Assembly (NCBI RefSeq): GCF_000233455.1
Contig: NZ_JH376420.1
Location: 763,829 to 827,828, forward strand
Length of the DNA: 64,000 bases
Reading direction: 5' to 3'
From: [Clostridium] citroniae WAL-17108
Lineage (GTDB): Bacteria; Bacillota; Clostridia; Lachnospirales; Lachnospiraceae
Below are positions 10,322-18,520 of this stretch, piece by piece. The position numbers and the translations under genes were made by a program. How positions within the stretch are numbered: position 1 is the stretch's first letter; each line of letters opens with the position of its first letter. A model generated the notes under the pieces. That model was not told the origin of the DNA. It saw only the letters and a list, made by a program, of their open reading frames with translations, and ran no database searches.

Positions 10322-11128
10322 ATGAAACCCAAACGGATTGCCCTGGTGGGCTGCGGAGGCCTGGGACATGAGATCGCCGCCGGTATTAAAGCCGGACAGG
10401 CCGGAAACTACACGCTCTGCGGAATCTACACGGACCAGCCAAAGCTGACAGCCGCATGCTCAGAGACATTCGGCTGTGCCGCTTACCTTACCAGTAAAAT
10501 GATGTTTCTTGACAAACCTGATCTCATGATCGAAGCAGCCGGAGCCGCTGCACTGAAAGAGCTTTTAGAACCAGCGGTCAAAAACCAGGTGGATGTGATT
10601 CCCCTCTCTGTGGGAGTGTTTTCCCATCGGGCGTATATGGATCATATCCGCCAAATGGCCGAAACACATGGGACCCATGTATACCTGCCCTCAGGAGCTG
10701 TGGGTGGATTTGATCTCATGGAAGCAGCTGCCCTGGACCGGGAATTATCCGTATCCATACACACGGAAAAACCTCCCCAGGCGCTGGCGGACGCTCCCTG
10801 TCTAGCGGGCCGCATCCTCCCTGACCACGAAACCCAGCTGGTCTTTTCCGGCAATGCAGTTGAGGCAATTGAGGTATTTCCACAAAATGTAAATGTTGCA
10901 GTAGCGGTAGGTCTTGCCACTGTGGGTGCCGACAATCTTTCCGTAACCGTTGCCGCCAACCCCGATCTTCACTCCAACAGGCATACCATTGACCTTAAGG
11001 GGGAATTTGGCCATGCAAGGATCCAGATATCCGCCGCCCCCTCTTCCAATGTCCACTCCAGTAAGCTGGCTGCCCATAGCGTCATAAGTCTTTTAAAGCG
11101 GCTGGACTCCTGGATTTGCTTTATGTGA
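10322..11128 (+). CDS. Aspartate-dehydrogenase-family NAD(P)-dependent oxidoreductase
   Basis: A 268-aa protein, the normal length of the family, 18 bp after ridA. The Rossmann start is RIALVGCGGLGHEIA; DLMIEAAGAAALKELLEPAVK and LPSGAVGGFDLMEAAA match the AspDH/NadX family, as does the C-terminal HSSKLAAHSVISLLKRL. These enzymes convert aspartate to iminoaspartate/oxaloacetate or act on related amino acids. In this operon it is with RidA and a CCG protein under a PTS regulator, so the real substrate may be an amino-sugar- or amino-acid-linked compound rather than aspartate. Substrate is uncertain; family assignment is firm. Confidence 0.8.
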   Translation: MKPKRIALVGCGGLGHEIAAGIKAGQAGNYTLCGIYTDQPKLTAACSETFGCAAYLTSKMMFLDKPDLMIEAAGAAALKELLEPAVKNQVDVIPLSVGVFSHRAYMDHIRQMAETHGTHVYLPSGAVGGFDLMEAAALDRELSVSIHTEKPPQALADAPCLAGRILPDHETQLVFSGNAVEAIEVFPQNVNVAVAVGLATVGADNLSVTVAANPDLHSNRHTIDLKGEFGHARIQISAAPSSNVHSSKLAAHSVISLLKRLDSWICFM

Positions 11129-11170
11129 TCTGTTTTAAATGATCTGTTTTAATGGAAAGGTAAGTCCGAA

Positions 11171-11428
11171 ATGAAACAATTTTCCTATACGATCAAAGCA
11201 GCCCATGGGATCCATGCCATCCCTGCCGCGCTTCTGGCTCAGGAAGCCAACAAATATGACAGTTTCATCTCCATCATAAAAAGCTCCATAGAAACAGATA
11301 TGGCCAGACCCGTCAAGGTCATGGCCATGTCGATCAAACAGGGTGATACTGTCACTATCCATATAGAAGGGGAGGATGAGGATCTGGCCGCCATGGAACT
11401 GGAGGCTTTTTTCCGCCGATTTCTTTAA
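11171..11428 (+). CDS. HPr-like phosphocarrier, non-canonical
   Basis: An 85-aa protein with GGAAAGG upstream, last gene of the plus-strand operon. The fold pattern and HGIHAIPAALLAQEA identify an HPr-family protein with the phosphorylatable His, but the usual Arg two residues after the active His (GIHARPA) is Ile here. The region of the regulatory Ser46 reads MARPVKVMAMSIKQGD without the normal KSIMG motif. It may be a dedicated or regulatory HPr paralogue not subject to HPr kinase. Its stop is only 3 bp from the stop of the convergent DUF512 gene. Confidence 0.82.
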   Translation: MKQFSYTIKAAHGIHAIPAALLAQEANKYDSFISIIKSSIETDMARPVKVMAMSIKQGDTVTIHIEGEDEDLAAMELEAFFRRFL

Positions 11429-11431
11429 TTC

Positions 11432-12859
11432 TTAACGTCTCTCCTTCTCCCTATCATATGCCTGAATATAAACAAAATTATCGTTTTTTCGCTCCATCCT
11501 GTACTCAGGGTCCAGAACAGCTTCAATGAACTCTCGTCCTCCTGATTCCACTGCCACAACGTTCATCCCCAGTTCCCGCTCCACATCCTCCACAGTCAGG
11601 TCGTCTAAGAAAACCTGTTCCCCCATCCGAAGCATGTTGGAGGGGATCTGCAGCACATCTCCCAGATACTCTCCCCTGTCCTTGCGCTCTTTCAGCTGCT
11701 TGATCAGGTCCTGCCCTGTGATCAGACCGGACACCGTTATGGTTTCCCCAAAGAAATCATTGCGGATAGAGAAAACATGGATGGTAAGCATTGGAAATGC
11801 CTCCATGAGCTGAGCTGCAAACTCACAAATGGTGGGGTATGTCAGCTTTCCGGTTGCAATGGTCAGGGTACGGCTTACCGCCCCTTTAAGGGCGCTGTAT
11901 TCCGAACTAACTGTAACATCACTTAGGGCTTCCCGGAACTCATTGATGAACAAACGCATCATGCCAACGCCATTCTCCAGCTGGATATAGCCGTCATACC
12001 GGTCTTCCTCCGGAAACTCCCTTTCTGCTGTTATATACCACTCGTCACTGGCATGGATAAAGTGAAGCCCATACTGCCGGTAATACCCCTCCTGGAAGCT
12101 TTCTATCAGATCAATGATCTCCCCTGCCTCCTCCTTGGTGTACAGCCCAATGGGAAATAATCCCTCCCTATATTTTGTGATACCTGCCGGAACCACGGAA
12201 ACGCTTCTTAAAAACGGAAGATATTCAGCCAGGTCACGGATGGAGCGCTCCAGCTCCGATCCGTCATTTACACCTTTGCAGCACACAATCTGCCCGTTCA
12301 TCTCCACATGGCCATCGTACAGCATTTTCAGATATTTCAATTTTTCCCCTGCAAAGCGGTTATGGAGCATCTTGCATCTAAGCTCCGGATTTGTCGTCTG
12401 GACAGAAATATTAATGGGTGCCAACTGCATCCGTATAATCCGCTCTATGTCCTTCTCCTTCATATTGGTCAGGGTGATATAGTTGCCCTGCAGAAAAGAT
12501 AGACGGGAATCATCATCCTTAAAATACAATGTATCCCGCATTCCGGGCGGCATCTGGTCAATGAAACAGAAAATGCATTGATTGCTGCAAGAACGGTAAT
12601 CACTCATCAGGCTATTCTCAAACTCCACGCCCAGGTCATCATCATACTCCTTGTCGATCTCCAGCAGCCACTCCTCTCCGTCCGGTTTTCGGATGACCAC
12701 CTCAACATACTCATCTTTGATCATGTACCTGTAGTCAAATACGTCCTCTATTTCCTCATTATTGATCAAAAGTAGTGTATCTCCCGGTTCGATCTCCATC
12801 TCCTCTGCGATCGAATCAGGATACACTTCTTTTATTATATGTCCGCTCTTCTTTTTCAT
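11432..12859 (-). CDS. DUF512 radical-SAM protein with N-terminal PDZ-like domain
   Basis: A 475-aa protein of normal family length. Residues 1-75 look PDZ-like (IIKEVYPDSIAEEMEIEPGDTLLLINNEEI). RSCSNQCIFCFIDQMPPGMRDTL has the C-x3-C-x2-C signature for a 4Fe-4S radical SAM cluster. DDSRLSFLQGNYITLTN and INISVQTTNPELRCKML are conserved in DUF512 proteins. The C terminus holds the DUF512 domain. It is widely conserved in Clostridia, often beside the GTPase gene der (not so here), and its reaction is unknown. It has its own consensus promoter (12911-12939). Confidence 0.9.
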   Translation of the reverse strand: MKKKSGHIIKEVYPDSIAEEMEIEPGDTLLLINNEEIEDVFDYRYMIKDEYVEVVIRKPDGEEWLLEIDKEYDDDLGVEFENSLMSDYRSCSNQCIFCFIDQMPPGMRDTLYFKDDDSRLSFLQGNYITLTNMKEKDIERIIRMQLAPINISVQTTNPELRCKMLHNRFAGEKLKYLKMLYDGHVEMNGQIVCCKGVNDGSELERSIRDLAEYLPFLRSVSVVPAGITKYREGLFPIGLYTKEEAGEIIDLIESFQEGYYRQYGLHFIHASDEWYITAEREFPEEDRYDGYIQLENGVGMMRLFINEFREALSDVTVSSEYSALKGAVSRTLTIATGKLTYPTICEFAAQLMEAFPMLTIHVFSIRNDFFGETITVSGLITGQDLIKQLKERKDRGEYLGDVLQIPSNMLRMGEQVFLDDLTVEDVERELGMNVVAVESGGREFIEAVLDPEYRMERKNDNFVYIQAYDREKERR

Positions 12860-12910
12860 CCAATTGTACTCCCTGTTCCAGCTGACGCCATTCCTTTATG
12901 TTCGTATCCG

Positions 12911-12939
12911 AATATAACAAAGATGATGCCGGCTGTCAA
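12911..12939 (-). promoter_or_regulatory. Sigma-A promoter for the DUF512 gene
   Basis: On the minus strand TTGACA (12939-12934), a 17-bp spacer and TATATT (12916-12911) lie about 50 bp upstream of the DUF512 start. It separates this gene from the long operon ending at 12983. Confidence 0.8.
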
Positions 12940-12982
12940 GGGGCATGGGCTGGGTTCCCGGGTTAGAGAATTGAATTTGGAT

Positions 12983-13366
12983 TTAATTGGATATAGAATA
13001 TAAAAAACTGCACACCCGTGACGGAGCACATGCTATTATATCCTCACCGCTCCCTTTTGCATTTGGCAACACCACATCCCCCATCTCAACACTATGATCA
13101 ATTCTCACCTTTTTCAGAACATCCATGATTTCCATGTGTTGTTTCAGAGGAATGGCGTTCCGGCTTCTGACCGGGACAAGGACCCATCCTCCCGTCTCCG
13201 CTCCAAGAACAGTGGAGGTAAGTACACGCACGGGGCACACCGTCTCCTGCTTCGCAAAATCCAGTCCTCTTGCACACCGGTTCCCTTTGACCATTATCTC
13301 CTTCTCCTGTGTGCTGACTTCCATCAGGCACTGATTCGGGCATACCGTACAATACAATTGATCCAT
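12983..13366 (-). CDS. DUF1667 Cys-rich protein of the GlpA/GlpB-like trio
   Basis: A 127-aa protein with GGGGAGGTGAAG right before the ATG at 13366; the longer ORF to 13510 lies inside the upstream gene. It begins MDQLYCTVCPNQCLMEV and continues GNRCARGLDFAKQE and CPVRVLTSTV, four Cys-containing motifs typical of DUF1667. Such proteins occur next to anaerobic glycerol-3-phosphate-dehydrogenase-like flavoproteins and probably carry electrons. Last gene of the 23959-12983 operon, 5 bp after the FAD/NAD oxidoreductase. The last residues are Cys/Ser-rich and unlike the family. Confidence 0.85.
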   Translation of the reverse strand: MDQLYCTVCPNQCLMEVSTQEKEIMVKGNRCARGLDFAKQETVCPVRVLTSTVLGAETGGWVLVPVRSRNAIPLKQHMEIMDVLKKVRIDHSVEMGDVVLPNAKGSGEDIIACAPSRVCSFLYSISN

Positions 13367-13370
13367 AACT

Positions 13371-14363
13371 TCACCTCCCCGATGCTGCATAGTCAGCTGC
13401 GAAATCTCCCACACGTTTGGCATCCATAACAACGCGGTCCACCGTATCATAAACATGCAGTACATTCCCACATGCAAAAATTCCGGGGATTGTTGTCTCA
13501 AATTGTTCATTTACCACCGGTCCTCCGGTTTTATCATCCAGTTGGGCTCCTGCGCCAAAGGTCAATTCATTTTCCGGGATCAGGCCCACGGCCAGTACCA
13601 GACTGTCACAGGGAACCCTGGTCTCTGTTCCCGGTATGATCTGTAGATGTTCATCCACCTTCCCAACCATAACAGCCTCCACTCTCTTTTTTCCAATCAC
13701 TCTTGTAACCGTAGTGGAACGATACAAGGGAATCCCGAAATCCTCCAGACAATTTTTCACATTCCGCCGCAACCCTCCCGGCTCGGGCATGATTTCATAT
13801 ACGCCCAGGACGTCCATGCCCTCCAGTGTCAGCCTTCGTGCCATGATCAGCCCAATATCACCCGACCCTAATATGACAAACCTTTTTCCGGGAATACAAT
13901 TTGCAATATTTACATAGTACTGAACCTGGCCGGCAGTGTAGATTCCGGCTGTCCTGGCCCCTGGAAGCAGGATGGCGTCCCTTGTCTTCTCCCTGCATCC
14001 CATAGCAAGGATTATGGATTTTGCATCCACGTGTAATAGACCTGCCTCATTTACGGCAGCCAAGGTCCTGTCCCTGTTTAAATGTGTAACAAAGGTGTTT
14101 TTTATCACTCTTATCCCGGATGTCTGAAGTTCCTCCCTCTGGCATTGGGCAAACTCCGGACCGGTCATATCCTTCCCATAATACTCCAATCCGAATCCAT
14201 TATGGATACACTGGTTCAGGATACCTCCCAATTCAAAATTGCGCTCCATCACCACCACCTCGGCCCCCTTTTTTCTGGCGGCAAGCGCTGATGCAAGTCC
14301 CGCCGGTCCTCCGCCGATCACGGCAATGTCACACTTAATTCCATTTTTCAAATCTTTAAACAT
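13371..14363 (-). CDS. FAD/NAD(P)-dependent oxidoreductase (GlpB-like / pyridine nucleotide-disulfide family)
   Basis: A 330-aa flavoprotein. The start ATG at 14363 is 1 bp from the stop of the upstream gene, with AGGGTGGTGA in front. CDIAVIGGGPAGLASALAA is the FAD-binding Rossmann motif; FVILGSGDIGLIMARRLTLEG is the NAD-binding one. ILAMGCREKTRDAILLPGARTAG and VNEQFETTIPGIFACGNVLHVYDTVD are typical of the oxidoreductase paired with GlpA-like enzymes. It probably passes electrons from the partner flavoenzyme (14365-15810) to NAD or another carrier, with the DUF1667 protein. Confidence 0.9.
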   Translation of the reverse strand: MFKDLKNGIKCDIAVIGGGPAGLASALAARKKGAEVVVMERNFELGGILNQCIHNGFGLEYYGKDMTGPEFAQCQREELQTSGIRVIKNTFVTHLNRDRTLAAVNEAGLLHVDAKSIILAMGCREKTRDAILLPGARTAGIYTAGQVQYYVNIANCIPGKRFVILGSGDIGLIMARRLTLEGMDVLGVYEIMPEPGGLRRNVKNCLEDFGIPLYRSTTVTRVIGKKRVEAVMVGKVDEHLQIIPGTETRVPCDSLVLAVGLIPENELTFGAGAQLDDKTGGPVVNEQFETTIPGIFACGNVLHVYDTVDRVVMDAKRVGDFAADYAASGR

Positions 14364-14364
14364 T

Positions 14365-15810
14365 TCAATCACCACCCTTTAATACAAAAATCAGAGGGTT
14401 GCTCCCATCCTCCTCCATCATTACCTGCCATGGTTCCACCCCCAGTTCCCGGGCCAGAAGTTCTATCACCTTCTGCTGACAAAATCCGCCCTGGCATCGT
14501 CCCATCCCCGCACGTGTCCGGCGCTTTATCCCTCCAATATTTACCGCTCCTACCGGTCTGCGGAATGCTTCCAGTATTTCACCCTCAGTTACCATCTCGC
14601 ACCGGCATACCATACGTCCAAAAGCCGGATTTGATCGTATCTTTTCTTCCTGTTCTTCCTGCGTCAGATCTGCAAATCTCCGTGACATCTTTGTGGGAAG
14701 ACAATAATTCTCATTCCGGATCAGTTCCAGGCCCTGTTCTTTTAGGAGATTCGTCACATAGACTGCAATTGCCGGCGCCGATGCTACACCTGGGGACTGT
14801 ATTCCCACAACCTGAATAAAATGTTTGATTTTTTCTGAGGGACGTATGTAAAAATCGTGCGGACTTTGTTCCATCACAGCCCTCTCTCCCGAAAACATCC
14901 GGATCACCTTGCAGCTACCAATATCAGGTACCGACCGTTCAGCGCCTTTAAGCAGTTCATGGATCCCCTTTCTGGTGTTTTCTCCAAACTCTTTCTCCAT
15001 CAGTACTGAGGTGGATCCCAGACTGGGATTCCCGGAAATTTTAGTTCCAATTGTAATCCCCTTTGATTCTGGCGTAGGAATAGGGAAAAGAGACATATTC
15101 ATATGGATCCCATACTTTTTATCAAATATGATCAGCTCCCCATGACGGCTGAGGAGGCGGAACGCTTCCGCCCCTGCCATGGCGGAAATCTCATCCCCCT
15201 TAATACCGGCTGCGTTTACAACAAACCTGGCGCCGTATTCTCCTTTTTCTGTGTGCAGTATATACATATCACTGGTTGTAATCCCTTTTACCCCGCAGCT
15301 TCGGAATAACTCCGCTCCATTTTTCATAGCATGCTCCATAAAGGCAATTGAAGTCAGATATGGCTCTGTCACCGCAGCATCTGGAGCATACAATGCGTAC
15401 TTGATATTCCTGTCAGCATGGGGTTCCAGCTGGAATATCCGTTGTCCTGAAATGATCTCCAAATTGGGAACGCCATTTTTTTGCCCCTTTTCATATAATT
15501 TCTCGATGTAGGATAAGTCTCTTTCATCAAATCCCACTACCATGGCTCCTGTTTTTTGATAAGGAAAACCCAGTTCTTCTGCCAGGGCTGGATACATGGC
15601 ACTCCCCTGTACATTCAGCTTCGCCTTCAGAGTGCCTGGCTCAGGATCATAACCGCAGTGTATAAATCCGCCATTTCCTCTTGTAGCGCCAGCACCTATG
15701 TCTGCCTTTTCTTCAAATACCGCGATCCGAAGTTTATATTTTGACAGTTCCCTGGCAATGGCACAGCCCACAATTCCTCCTCCTATGATCCCTACATCAT
15801 ATTCCTTCAT
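14365..15810 (-). CDS. FAD-dependent oxidoreductase with BFD-like [2Fe-2S] domain (GlpA/LhgO-like)
   Basis: A 481-aa protein. ATG at 15810 overlaps the TGA of the serine hydrolase (ATGA) and follows GGGAGG. N-terminal KEYDVGIIGGGIVGCAIAREL binds FAD, followed by a DAO fold with RGNGGFIHCGYDPEPGTL. From about residue 400 the BFD-like part CRCEMVTEGEI...GMGRCQGGFC gives the C-x-C and C-x4-C ligands of a [2Fe-2S] site. Relatives oxidise glycerol 3-phosphate or 2-hydroxy acids. In this operon it likely oxidises an intermediate of the imported polyol. Substrate not determined. Confidence 0.88.
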   Translation of the reverse strand: MKEYDVGIIGGGIVGCAIARELSKYKLRIAVFEEKADIGAGATRGNGGFIHCGYDPEPGTLKAKLNVQGSAMYPALAEELGFPYQKTGAMVVGFDERDLSYIEKLYEKGQKNGVPNLEIISGQRIFQLEPHADRNIKYALYAPDAAVTEPYLTSIAFMEHAMKNGAELFRSCGVKGITTSDMYILHTEKGEYGARFVVNAAGIKGDEISAMAGAEAFRLLSRHGELIIFDKKYGIHMNMSLFPIPTPESKGITIGTKISGNPSLGSTSVLMEKEFGENTRKGIHELLKGAERSVPDIGSCKVIRMFSGERAVMEQSPHDFYIRPSEKIKHFIQVVGIQSPGVASAPAIAVYVTNLLKEQGLELIRNENYCLPTKMSRRFADLTQEEQEEKIRSNPAFGRMVCRCEMVTEGEILEAFRRPVGAVNIGGIKRRTRAGMGRCQGGFCQQKVIELLARELGVEPWQVMMEEDGSNPLIFVLKGGD

Positions 15811-17258
15811 ATTTTTCCTCCCAAGCAATATGCCATTCCAAATAAACTGATCCGGTTAAAATCTCTCCATCCCACAGAATATAAGTCAATGGAAAGGCTG
15901 TTATCATCATCTGCGTATATGATCAGGTGATACGTCCCCAGTTTTTCCCTCAGCAAGATCACGCATTCCATCACATGTCTATTCCTCCATACATAACGCG
16001 CCCAGCCGCGGTCCTGGGTAACCGTGATATCCTGTTCCTTCCACCCGTCACGCCATGCCTCTACGCACCACTTATCTTCCTTAATCCCCAATGAAAAGAT
16101 AAAGCTTAATCCTTTTTCAGTCTTATTTATGGTTAGGTCATGGATCTGGGCATTGTTTTTTGCCACCACATACGTTTTCCCTGCTATGGCATTTTCCATT
16201 TCATCATTATGGTCCAGTCCATCCGGCATAGGGATATGAAGTCTGCTTTCCGTTTTTCTCAGCTCCTTTAATGCCGGTTCGTTTTCCGGCAAAGAACCGT
16301 CAGATACGGCATGAAACAACAGTGGCCAGGCCAGATGGACAACCTCGGTCAAATTTCCATACCCATCTTCAAGATTCGCCTGAAACGCCCAGATACTGTC
16401 GTACTCCGGACAAATAATAAACATCTGTCCTCCATGTCCTTTGGAACCGTAAGCACCATTCCGGTAGCGCCAGAACTGGTATCCATATCCCGGATTCCCA
16501 TCCACATAGCTGGTAAAATGAGTCACCTCCACATGGCTCTCGATTGCCTCTTTCAGCCACTCCCTGGAAATAAGCTGCCTTCCTTCCCAGCTGCCCTTCT
16601 GGTGAATCAACAGGGCGATCTTTGCAATATCCTGGATCTTACAGTGAAATCCCCTGCTTCCAGTATTGATTCCCATCTGTTCCTCCCAATAAGCCCCCTT
16701 GATTCCCATGGGAACAAACAATTTCTCATTGAGATAATCCATCATCTTCTTCCCGGTCACTTTTTGGACGATCGCCGACAGCGTATGAGTTCCGGCATTA
16801 TCATATCCATATAAAGTACCTGGCTTTACCCTGGGAGGTGTATTCAGATATGTTTTCAACCAGTTGGGATAGCTTCTGTCAATGGAAGATGCATCACCGG
16901 TTTCTCCGCCCTGCATGGTAAGAAGATGGCGTACCGTACGCATCTGATTAAATGGATGCAGAGGGCCGGTGATATACTCTGGAAAAAGATCCACAATATG
17001 GGTTTCAAGATTCAGAAGTCCGTCATCCACACACAATCCCACAGCCAGGCTTGTGACCGTCTTGCTGGTGGAATACATGATGTGGTTCATCTGTTCCGTG
17101 TAAGGATGCCATGATCCCATGGATGCTATTTTTCCATGGCGCAAAAATATAAAATGGTGCAACGGCAGTTTATTGATTGACAGCTGCCTATAAAATTCCA
17201 GGAAATTTTCGCTTGGAATGCCAAGACTTTCCGGTGATGCCATCTCAAGTTCACCCAT
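15807..17258 (-). CDS. Class C beta-lactamase-fold serine hydrolase (PF00144)
   Basis: A 483-aa protein. The stop of the VOC gene and this ATG overlap (TAATG), with GGAGG upstream. Catalytic motifs: STSK (S-x-x-K, about residue 64), YDN (Y-x-N) and GHGG in place of KTG. There is no signal peptide, so it should be cytosolic, unlike penicillin-binding proteins or secreted beta-lactamases. The C-terminal about 130 residues form an extra domain after the hydrolase. Family members include esterases and peptidases. Its place in a sugar-alcohol PTS operon suggests it removes an ester or amide group from the substrate. Function is inference. Confidence 0.85.
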   Translation of the reverse strand: MGELEMASPESLGIPSENFLEFYRQLSINKLPLHHFIFLRHGKIASMGSWHPYTEQMNHIMYSTSKTVTSLAVGLCVDDGLLNLETHIVDLFPEYITGPLHPFNQMRTVRHLLTMQGGETGDASSIDRSYPNWLKTYLNTPPRVKPGTLYGYDNAGTHTLSAIVQKVTGKKMMDYLNEKLFVPMGIKGAYWEEQMGINTGSRGFHCKIQDIAKIALLIHQKGSWEGRQLISREWLKEAIESHVEVTHFTSYVDGNPGYGYQFWRYRNGAYGSKGHGGQMFIICPEYDSIWAFQANLEDGYGNLTEVVHLAWPLLFHAVSDGSLPENEPALKELRKTESRLHIPMPDGLDHNDEMENAIAGKTYVVAKNNAQIHDLTINKTEKGLSFIFSLGIKEDKWCVEAWRDGWKEQDITVTQDRGWARYVWRNRHVMECVILLREKLGTYHLIIYADDDNSLSIDLYSVGWRDFNRISLFGMAYCLGGKI

Positions 17259-17995
17259 TACATTTCCTCCTGATTCTCTTTATATTGCATGAATTCAATT
17301 TCATTTCCTTCCGGGTCATATATCATAAATGTGCCTGCTTTATCCGGATCCGGTCTGTAAACATACGGATTGATACATTTTGCAGTACCTGTCTTTATAG
17401 AAATCCCTCTTGCTTCTAATTCATGGGCTGCCTGCAGTATATCCTCCACCACAAAACACATGTGCCGATAACTGTCACGGCGGTTGACGTCACATTTCCT
17501 ATCTCCTGTAAATTCCACATATGCACCAACTTCCAGCACTTCTCTGTAAAAATACGAGAGTGATTTTATATCCGCACATTGGAGTATGCCTTTTGAAAGT
17601 TCTGCATGCTCCGTTGTTATGCCGTTGCTTCGTATCCATATATCGTTTCCTTCCGGATCCTTTGTATGGATATCCCCCAGCATCAGGCCCGCCTCTTCAT
17701 ACCAATATCCTCTTTGCTTAAGACGTTCAGTCATATTCCCAATTTCCCCCACAAGCATGGTCATTCCACAAAAGGCACGGTCAGTCTTATTATTATCAGA
17801 TGCATATCCCTTTGGGAACAGTTCAATATACTGCCCTTCCCCAATCTTTACATAGGTAAGTCTTAGAATACCTTCCTTGTCTTTTAAATCACAGGCCCTT
17901 GAAAAGCCCAGGCCGTTTTCATAAAAATCCAGCGTATCCTCATAGTGGTTACAATAAAAACATACATGGCCAAAGTAGCGGTATTTAAAATCCAT
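17258..17995 (-). CDS. Two-domain VOC (glyoxalase/dioxygenase fold) protein
   Basis: A 245-aa protein starting at the ATG at 17995 behind AAAGGAGACTT. Two VOC modules are visible: residues 1-120 (FGHVCFYCNHYEDTLDFYENGLGF ... IHTKDPEGNDIWI) and 125-245 (LQCADIKSLSYFYREVLEVGA ... FMIYDPEGNEIEFMQY). His/Glu metal ligands are plausible in both. VOC enzymes isomerise, epimerise or cleave small metabolites. The gene follows an attenuator hairpin after gatA and is translationally coupled to the serine hydrolase. Specific reaction unknown. Confidence 0.85.
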   Translation of the reverse strand: MDFKYRYFGHVCFYCNHYEDTLDFYENGLGFSRACDLKDKEGILRLTYVKIGEGQYIELFPKGYASDNNKTDRAFCGMTMLVGEIGNMTERLKQRGYWYEEAGLMLGDIHTKDPEGNDIWIRSNGITTEHAELSKGILQCADIKSLSYFYREVLEVGAYVEFTGDRKCDVNRRDSYRHMCFVVEDILQAAHELEARGISIKTGTAKCINPYVYRPDPDKAGTFMIYDPEGNEIEFMQYKENQEEM

Positions 17996-18014
17996 AAGTC
18001 TCCTTTCCCTGGAC

Positions 18015-18050
18015 AAAAAAGAGGAGAAACCAACCGCTCTCCCCTTTTTT
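18015..18050 (-). terminator. Intra-operon attenuator between the PTS IIA gene and the VOC gene
   Basis: AAAAAAGAGGAGA (18015-18027) pairs with TCTCCCCTTTTTT (18038-18050) with one G-U. On the minus strand it ends in TTTTTTG. It lies 3 bp after the IIA stop and only about 20 bp before the next start, leaving no room for a promoter, so it should reduce rather than abolish downstream expression. Confidence 0.7.
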
Positions 18051-18052
18051 CT

Positions 18053-18493
18053 TTATTTATTCAGTTGTTTGTAAACCATATCATAAAGCTGTTCCAACGG
18101 CACATCCATATAATCCTTTAAAATTTGTCCGCTATGTATGGATTCCATTAGCTTTTTTAGGATATCTATGTGGCCTTCAGACTCTGATGTGGCCAAATTA
18201 TATACAAAGTTAACCGGTACTGTTTCCTCCGGCACATCCAATCTCTGAAATAATACAGGATGTTTCAAACGCAAAAGGCATATCCCATTTTCATAAACAT
18301 GCTCATTTCCTGCATGCGGAATTGCAACTCCCGGAGCTGTGGGCAGCCCCGTGGGAAAGGCCTGCTCCCGCTTCAGACATGCCTCCTTAAAGGATGGTTT
18401 GACAACCCCCTCCTCAATCAGGCGCTCCGTACATATTTGGATCGCATCCTCCCAGGAATCTGCGCTTCCATCCATTACAAATATATTTTCCAT
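18053..18493 (-). CDS. gatA: PTS fructose/galactitol-family IIA component
   Basis: A 146-aa cytosolic protein. FPTGLPTAPGVAIPHAGNEHVYENG holds the phosphorylatable His (AIPHAG) of the EIIA(Fru/Mtl/Gat) fold, and the FVYNLATSESEGHIDILKKLM stretch matches the galactitol-type IIA. It passes phosphate from HPr to the IIB at 19816-20112. Part of the IIB-IIC-IIA set. The symbol follows the family and does not prove galactitol as substrate. Confidence 0.9.
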   Translation of the reverse strand: MENIFVMDGSADSWEDAIQICTERLIEEGVVKPSFKEACLKREQAFPTGLPTAPGVAIPHAGNEHVYENGICLLRLKHPVLFQRLDVPEETVPVNFVYNLATSESEGHIDILKKLMESIHSGQILKDYMDVPLEQLYDMVYKQLNK

Positions 18494-18520
18494 CTGTTTC
18501 TTTCAACTCCCAATTACTTT

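Noticed and set aside
15807..17258. Antibiotic-resistance AmpC beta-lactamase
   Set aside because: No signal peptide, GHGG instead of KTG, and a sugar-operon context; it is a cytosolic serine hydrolase of the same fold.
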